A DNA stretch of 64,000 nucleotides from Lepas anatifera (lineage: Eukaryota; Arthropoda; Thecostraca; Lepadidae), in NCBI GenBank assembly GCA_034440635.1, contig JAOTON010000896.1:2115001-2179000 (forward strand), read 5' to 3'. Positions within the stretch are counted from its first letter, which is position 1, and each line of letters begins with the position of its first letter. The notes under the pieces were generated by a model that saw only the letters and a program-made list of their open reading frames with translations, was not told the DNA's origin and did no database searches. The position numbers were made by a program, and so were the translations under genes. Of this stretch, positions 57,938 to 64,000 are shown one piece after another.

Positions 57938-60251
57938 GTAAGTGATGTGGTGTTCGTTGTAATTTCGGCAGCTTACATTTATTTCCACACAGTATGTTAT
58001 GCTCACTGTTGATCAATAATTTTAAATGATATTAATAAGGGAAAAATGAATTTTACCAGCAGACTGGTCAAATTAGACCAAAACATTTGATTTTCCCTTC
58101 CATCTTCTTTTAAATCCAATGCCTGTTTGTCCAGAATTAACCACAAAAGTTGCATACCTTCATCAGTAGATTTGTAGATGCCAAAGAAACAAAACTCTTC
58201 ACCTTTCCACATTAATTTGAGTTTTAAGTACCAAACTATTTCTCCTATTTCATTTTATTCACTTACCTAAATATGCCTATGATCTATGTCAAGGGGACAA
58301 AGATATAACAAAAACACAGCGTAGTGCAACCTTTACTCATTCCTTTTACTCTTAACTTCCTTGGAAACATGATATTTATTTGACATTTACTATCTAACTG
58401 ACTTAAGGTTATTTATTAGCCTCATGAACTTCAGATCCTAAACCACGTACCCTCATGGAAATGAGCACGGCAATGCATGAAAAACTTTGAGATAGCCAAC
58501 AGCTTCAAAATTTAGGATTTTTCATGTAAACATGCATTTAAAGTGACGGAAAGCTAATATTACATGTTTGTATTCAACTACAAGTAGCCATGATCCTTAA
58601 AAACACTTTCGAATATCAAAAAGTACCCCTCCAATCTTGTTTGTCTGGCCATCAGAGCAAAATCCATATATAAATTTTGGGGGTTCCTTCCAAATTACCC
58701 CCTCCCACCTCCAAAAAACTGAAATCATGAAAATCTGCAGAAGCTGGCATAAGTAACCGCATGGTATGGGAACCAGGTCAGCTTTCTTCCATTGCAGACT
58801 ATATTTTTTAAGTATTCTGGGCTGGACTATGTAACATAATAACAAAATATCACTTATTCTCATTCTAGTGCAGCATTTTTTTGTCAATGGCGGCTGCAGA
58901 GGACTGAAAAAGGAGGGCTGCTTTCATGTTATTGTATATTTCCACCTGTGACCTAAATAATCTGAATTCAAGACTGAGTCTTATTCAAGACCCAGTCGAG
59001 CTGACTTTGACACACACTATTTGTATGCTCTACGTCCACAAATCTCAAATTACATCCAATAATAAATTTCCTTTACCAATGGTGACTCCAGAAAATGGGA
59101 ATTGGTGGTTCGGTATTCAGTTTGTTATAGGTTTCTTCCGATAACCTTTATTTCCTGAGCGTGTCTGATAATTGAAAACCAGAAGAACAGTCTCAGTTCT
59201 AGAGTTTTGAAAATTAATAGACTTGTGTCATTCCACTTAGATTTTCCATAGGCGGCTTCAGAGCACGAAAAATAAGGATATCACACATATAAGGATCAGA
59301 GCACAAAAATAAGGATAATGATATCCATTGGTGCCAAACTTGAAGTTTGTATGCTAATTTTAGTATTTTCTATTAAGAATGTGGAAAAAGAGTAGGAACA
59401 TTTTACCAATTGAATGGGTTTTAGACAATTTTAATAGTCCTATCCTAACCACCCGACAGATTTGGAGGTTTTTTTCGAAAGTGCCCGACAGATTTGAGAT
59501 TTTTTGCAGCTCTGTCTAGGTCAAAGCAGGTTAATTTTGGCATTTGACTAGGCAATATTATAAGATACATAAGCCGTTTGGGCTCAACAAGAGTGTTCCA
59601 ATCGCGCTGAACATTTCTTTTAACGGCTCTCCTCTGTCACCTATTATGCCACAAAATTTAGGTTTCCACTTTGTTCCTGTAAGAAATACTGTGACCTCGA
59701 GCAACCTCAAAGATGACACGACCAAACGATTGTGTGTAACATATTCAGTAGTGATTAAACTGTTTAGCGGCATCACTCCCAGTGCACAGTGTAATTATTC
59801 ATCTGGGATTCTGGGATCCGTGTCAGCTATGAAATGATCACCTTGTAAAAATATCATGAGGCAATCTGTTCAAGTGACCAAGTCGAATGCGTTACAATTT
59901 CAGGACACTTTTTCGCATATATGAGCAGATTCAAATTACTTTTTGGGAATGAAATTCTTTCAGACACGTTTGTTTACATTGCATGAATCCTCTCAAACGT
60001 ATGCTGTGCTGCACTGGGTCACCTTGTATCGATATTATTTTTCCATCTCCAGGAACGATGTAATTGTGTGAGTTAGTGGTGCCCATAGGATAAGTTATAC
60101 TTGTTTCAATTATGGATAAAGCCGCGACATCTTTGTAAATTTTTGTTTAAGGCTGAAAGGTCATTTATTAATAAGTTCATTTGCCCTCGTCTCCCTCGAA
60201 ACAATGGATCCCTTTTATCACTTTTAATGGCTGCAATTTTATTTTTATAAA
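57938..60251. other. interior of the 4.2-kb element, no recognised gene
   Basis: AT-rich. Minus frames 58212-58003 and 58887-58597 and plus frame 59544-59837 have no recognisable domain. About 59440-59530 is the inverted partner of about 56890-57000. Confidence 0.4.
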
Positions 60252-60460
60252 TATTGTCCAAGTTGTTTCCAGTTCAGTTTTAGGAGTAGGTGTCTCACCA
60301 GAGTCATCACGGGACTTTTTACGGAGACCCCGACCCCACCACCCAAACGAGCAACTCCCACGATGAAGTGTTAATCAATGAACCAAATTTGAAAGTCCCA
60401 CAAGGCATAACGACGACCGTCTACCTCAGGTCACACCCTCACCAGTCAGTTGCCAGCTGG
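60252..60460 (-). repeat. SINE body fragment (44-kb family)
   Basis: Aligns with 43945-44160: TTTTTACGGAGACCCCGACC, CCACCACCCAAACGAGCAAC, ACGATGAAGTGTTAATC, CCTCAGGTCACACCCTCACC and AGTCAGTTGCCAGC. The tRNA head is missing. It lies just inside the right terminal inverted repeat of the 4.2-kb element and has no counterpart in the left side. Confidence 0.8.
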
Positions 60461-60637
60461 CCTTCAGTATTTACGGTACCTACCACCTCCCAGTTGACCT
60501 AAATTATTTTTCCAGAAGTTGTAATATGTTGTGTTAGAGATAGATGGCGTTCGGTGGCGCTGCGCTAAGGTGTTTTTTACTACCTGTAGAGACCTGAGGA
60601 GGCCGGTTGCCCACCCCCTCGGGTGGGCGGGTGTTAA

Positions 60638-61258
60638 TTGTCATAAATTCTGACACTTGCACGAGGAAAATTTCGTAAAGACAAAGCAATATGATTGCCA
60701 GCAACCGATTACAAAAACAATCACTATGTTTGCGGCGTTAAACATAAGGCTGTACTACTGCAGTGGTCAAAAACCGTCTACATACCTACCTTAGGTGCTA
60801 AATATTCGGAACTTATAGCATGAACGCATTTTTTTATTTTTCCTATCGTAAGATATTTTATTAATCCAAATTTTTGAGGTGTCTAAAATGGTAATTTCAA
60901 CTGGGAAAAGGTCAAGCTAGGTCAAAAAGAAAAGGTCAAACAAATTAAAAGTAAAAATTTTTCAAATTTTGAAATTTTCTTTTTCAAAATAAAGTATAGT
61001 TCAAGACGAGTTCAATGAGATACAAAACTTGTTAATCAGGCTATGCGTTTTTGAGTTATGAAGCATCAAAAATGAGTCTATAAGGTGACCTCCCGAAAAT
61101 GCCTCGGGCTATAACTCGGTCACCGTTGGTCAGAGGGGGCTAAAATTCTCACAGGCGTGTTTCTGGCCCAAAACTACCCCGGAGACAAAGTTTCAGATTT
61201 TTTCTAGACATGGTGGTGTCAAATTGAAATATTTTTGGTCGTTTTGTCCTGGAATGCC
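60638..61258 (-). repeat. right outer arm of giant palindrome
   Basis: Inverted partner of 55796-56408; it starts TTGTCATAAATTCTGAC directly after the TTAA. Detectable similarity fades beyond the GTCCTGGAATGCCCC string at about 61245-61260. No coding capacity. Confidence 0.93.
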
Positions 61259-62375
61259 CCAGGAGGCAAATTTCAAGTTCGTCGCTTAAGAAATAAGAAC
61301 GATAAAAATGCAAAATTGAAAACATTTGTTCCAAAATTTCTCAATAACTACTTTGAATTTAAATTCGGGGGCCTTAGTTTGGGCGTCTAGCGTAAAAGGG
61401 CAATCACCCTACACAATTGCAGAGCCCTGGTATCAACTGTCAGAATCGCCAAACGGCCAGAATAGAGCCTCTTGAGAAATCTCAATCCGCTTCGCTCCAT
61501 GGATTTTGTTCCAGCAAACAACAGAATAAATGAGGATTTGGATATCTATTGTTCGCCCAGTGAGTGTACGTGAAAACTGCGACAAGAACACACGAGCTTG
61601 TCAGTGACCAATAATCAAACGACGTGCCAAAACGACGTGAAACACAAATTGCACATCTAACACATTAACATGTGCAATAGTTGTAACGTAATGATGAAAC
61701 GAAAGTACCTTTGATCGAGAAAACGAGACAATGGCTATAAATGCGTTATGAACGGAATAAATACAGAAAAACAATATTTCAGACCACCTACTTCGTCCAG
61801 GGCTCAGTGCTGGGCATGCAATCGGTCTGCCACCGTCATTAGAGTGCTCAAGGAGCTCGGTGACCAATAACAATCAGCCTCAGCTTTACCCTCAATAAGC
61901 TCATGTGGATAATTTACATTTAGACTGCCTGAAACGGGTCTGAAACAAGGAGAATATCAGTAAGTAACAGATGAAGGAGTAAACAAAGAAGCATAAACCA
62001 ACATTTTTGAGAGCTAAATAAAGACACATTCATACAAGCATATTTGCGGGAACATGGCTCCCCAAAATTCGAGGAATTTTTCATACTACCGCCAGCAAAT
62101 TCGCTTAATGACTCAACCTCTCTGGGCGCCAATGTCTTCTCTAACGCTTTTTGCGTTCTCACTCTACAGACACAATATGCTAAGGAGAATAGGAACGTGT
62201 CTCTGAAAGTGAACGGCCAACACTGTCCTTCAACCTGACTCGCTATTAATCAAGATGTGCTGCTGTGCAATAGGTTCCATTCACGGAAAACTTCTCGTGA
62301 TAGTTCTGTAATCATGGCCATTCAGACCATAGAGGCAGCAAAGTGCAGCCCTCTGTATCACCATGCGCGAAAGCG
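61259..62375. other. no gene; region where the BEL/Pao 3' LTR should lie
   Basis: Lies 3' of the BEL/Pao polyprotein (minus strand). A stretch on minus starting TGTTATTGGTCACCGAG near 61872 has ATTATTGGTCACTGACAAG again near 61612. I could not define LTR boundaries, a polypurine tract or a paired LTR, because the 5' part is outside the window. Confidence 0.35.
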
Positions 62376-64000
62376 TCAACTGCTCCCTGACGGGGAATCC
62401 TCGGATGCACGCAATAACATGATAAGACGGTGTATGGGGCTGTCGTATTCTGACGCACCTACTTTCACGCGGACCTTACGGATGAGTTTGTCACCACTCG
62501 GATACACCCTAACGACGCGTCCAAGCGGCCACTGAGATCTAGGGCGATCATCCTCTGTCACCAGGACGATATCGTGAACTTCGAAGTTTGACTCTTCCTT
62601 CGTCCACTTCTGGCGCTCCTGTAGGGCCGAAACGATCTCTTTCTGCCACCGCGTCCAGAACATGTTGGACAGGTACTGCGTTCTTCTCCAGCGTCGCCGA
62701 CCGTACAAGTCTTGACGGGCGAACCTACCAGGAAAGGGCAGTACTACTCTACATTTCTGCGTGAGCAGCAGATTGGGAGTAAGCGGCTCAAGAAGGTTAG
62801 TATGAGTCATATCACATACAGAGATAGGACGACTGTTGATTATCTCTTCCACTTCACACATTAGAGTTCTGACCAGCTCGTCATCAAGCTGCTGTCCGTT
62901 GGCGACAAGCAGCCCCGTCAATGCTGATCTTGCGCACCGTATCATGCGCTCCTATATGCCTCCCATATGGCTCGCCTGAGGGACGTTGAATTCAAAATCG
63001 ATCCAATTTCAGTTATCCTTCAGCAGGTCAGTCTTGATCCTGTTCTCGTCCATCTCCTTCATTGCAAGCTTCAGGGCCCCCTGTCCACCCACGAAGTTTG
63101 TCCCGTTGTCACAGTAAAGACGTCCTACAGGGCCTCTTCTGCAGATAAATCGGCGGTACGCGTTGAGGAAGGCGTCTGTGGACATGGAGTTTACAGTCTC
63201 GAGGTGTACCGCCCTCGAAGCGAGGCACGTGAAAATGATTCCCCACCTCTTTAACTCACTCCGGCGTTCTCGAACGTAGAATGGGCCAAAGCAGTCCACG
63301 CCACAGAAAGTAAAAGGCGCAGATGGCTCTAGACGTTCCTCAGGCAGGTCGGACATTTTTGTACAGATGATGCTCCGTGCAACCGTTTGCACACGACGCA
63401 TTTTCGTATGTGTGTAGACACGACTGAGCGTCCGTGAAGGATCCAGTACCCATGGCTCCTTATCGCTCCCAGGGTGGTTTCCCGCCCTGCATGGGCTGTT
63501 CTGATATGACACTGATGGAGGATGAGTGTTGTAACGTGGCCAGATTTAGGTAAGAATACTGGGTTGGTTACACTTCGCGGAAGATTTGCCCGCCTGATGC
63601 GACCTCCGACTCGGATGATTCCATCGCGCCCTATCATCGGGTCGAGCTGTCTTAATGAGCTTCGCTTCTTTACTTGTTGTGCTGTCTTTAATGTTTCCGG
63701 GTCGAGTTCCTTGTCAGATACGCCAGTTCCCTGCGGCAGAAAGTCGTACTCGTCTTTGAACGCTTCTCTTTGCAGTGACTTTATTATGATTGCCTCCGCC
63801 TCTTGGAGGTCCTGCACTGTTAACCGGTCGTCTTGGCGGTCCCTTCCTTCTGTGTCTGTTTCACTTCTGGCCTTTCCACACTTTTCTTGCAACTTACACT
63901 TGAAACGCAGACAGTTCGCCACTGCTCTTTTCGCCGAATACCACAATGAGAAGTACGTCAATCGTTCAGTCAGTAAAGCCATGCCATCAGTTACCGGTTC
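62376..64000 (-). pseudogene. BEL/Pao LTR retrotransposon, integrase part of pol (truncated by window edge)
   Basis: On the minus strand this is the 3' part of a Pao-type polyprotein. Frame 63982-63329 carries the pre-integrase region and an HHCC zinc-binding domain (CHIRTAHAGRETTLG..., CVVCKRLHG). Frame 63512-63009 carries the integrase core with FTFCGVDCFGPF and YCDNGTNF (two of the DDE acids). Frame 62945-62376 has the C-terminal integrase-associated domain (PLGRVVRVYPSGD, PIHRLIMLL), typical of BEL/Pao. Integrase inserts the reverse-transcribed copy into host DNA. Breaks: one frame change near 63356-63360 (a T5 run), an in-frame TGA just after 63009 and an in-frame TAG just before 62945, next to the third catalytic acid. 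Protease, RT and RNase H would lie beyond 64000. It is non-functional as read. Confidence 0.92.

Larger units (their letters stand above)
56409..60637. mobile_element. 4.2-kb TTAA-flanked element with two right-type ends
   Basis: TTAA at 56409-56412 and 60634-60637. Terminal inverted repeats of about 145-150 bp (56413-56560 with 60487-60633) include the ACCCGAGGGGGTGGGC block, GGTCTCTACAGGTAGTAAAAAA and CATCTATCTCTAACACAACA. Both ends resemble the right subterminal region of the shorter TTAA elements (TAGTARAAAAAC...GCGCAGCGCC). Sequence at about 56720-56770 echoes their CATGACCTCCCCATTG motif. A second inverted pair (about 56890-57000 with 59440-59530) shares GAGCTGCAAAAA and GTGCCCGACAGATTT. 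No transposase motif is recognisable. The interior holds hairpins, a 60-bp duplication, gene-like segments and a SINE piece. Confidence 0.85.

Noticed and set aside
56409..60637. Autonomous piggyBac transposon
   Set aside because: TTAA ends fit, but I found no DDE-type transposase or cysteine-rich C-terminus in any frame.
61600..61880. BEL/Pao 3' LTR boundaries
   Set aside because: A TGTTATTGGTCAC-type start and a partial internal repeat are suggestive, but without the second LTR or a polypurine tract the limits cannot be supported.

Overview
This window is repeat-rich, gene-poor animal nuclear DNA. No intact cellular gene is visible. The lineage cannot be fixed from sequence alone. The mix of a USP37-like deubiquitinase copy, CR1/L2-like LINEs (one with a PHD finger and a 2A-like NPGP motif), an RNase H-bearing LINE, a BEL/Pao element and tRNA-derived SINE heads fits an invertebrate metazoan, probably aquatic. 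Most open frames are spurious. They lie in GC-rich or tandem-repeat DNA, or opposite transposon genes.

Layout. 1-12 kb: pol III-like tRNA sequence, short tandem repeats, a 650-bp fold-back element, a (TGCG)n tract and a partial TTAA element. 12-24 kb: a CpG-rich block, small hairpins, one full TTAA element (19.1-20.05 kb) and a second CpG-rich block. 24-27 kb: old tandem duplications. 27.6-30.65 kb (minus): a broken, apparently intronless USP37-like copy split by the 3' end of an RNase H LINE. 33.5-36.4 kb: a degenerate 19-bp minisatellite, with a TTAA element inserted at its edge. 39.8-42.1 kb (minus): a LINE cut in two by another TTAA element. 42.1-43.7 kb: a 21-bp minisatellite with a larger duplicated block. 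44 kb: a SINE. 45.3-46.5 kb: a further TTAA element. 47.2-50.7 kb (plus): a nearly complete CR1-like LINE. 51.2-52.04 kb: a TTAA element, followed by a decayed RNase H LINE to about 53.45 kb. 55.8-61.26 kb: a giant inverted-repeat structure. 62.4-64 kb (minus): a broken BEL/Pao integrase region running off the window edge.

The most unusual element is a family of short (0.85-1.2 kb) non-coding TTAA-flanked transposons. There are five full copies and one partial copy. All full copies carry a second, tandem left terminus 27-30 bp inside the first, and all are packed with AGGTCA/TGACCT hexamers, the nuclear-receptor half-site. A related 4.2-kb element at 56.4-60.6 kb has two right-type ends. It sits at the exact TTAA centre of a palindrome whose arms are about 615 bp each. 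It contains gene-like segments with splice-donor-like sites but no recognisable transposase.

Relative ages follow from nesting. The RNase H LINE post-dates the USP37-like copy. The TTAA elements post-date the 39.8-42.1 kb LINE and the 19-bp minisatellite. Two of the breaks in the better-preserved retroelements fall at homopolymer runs, so sequencing error should be excluded before calling them decay.
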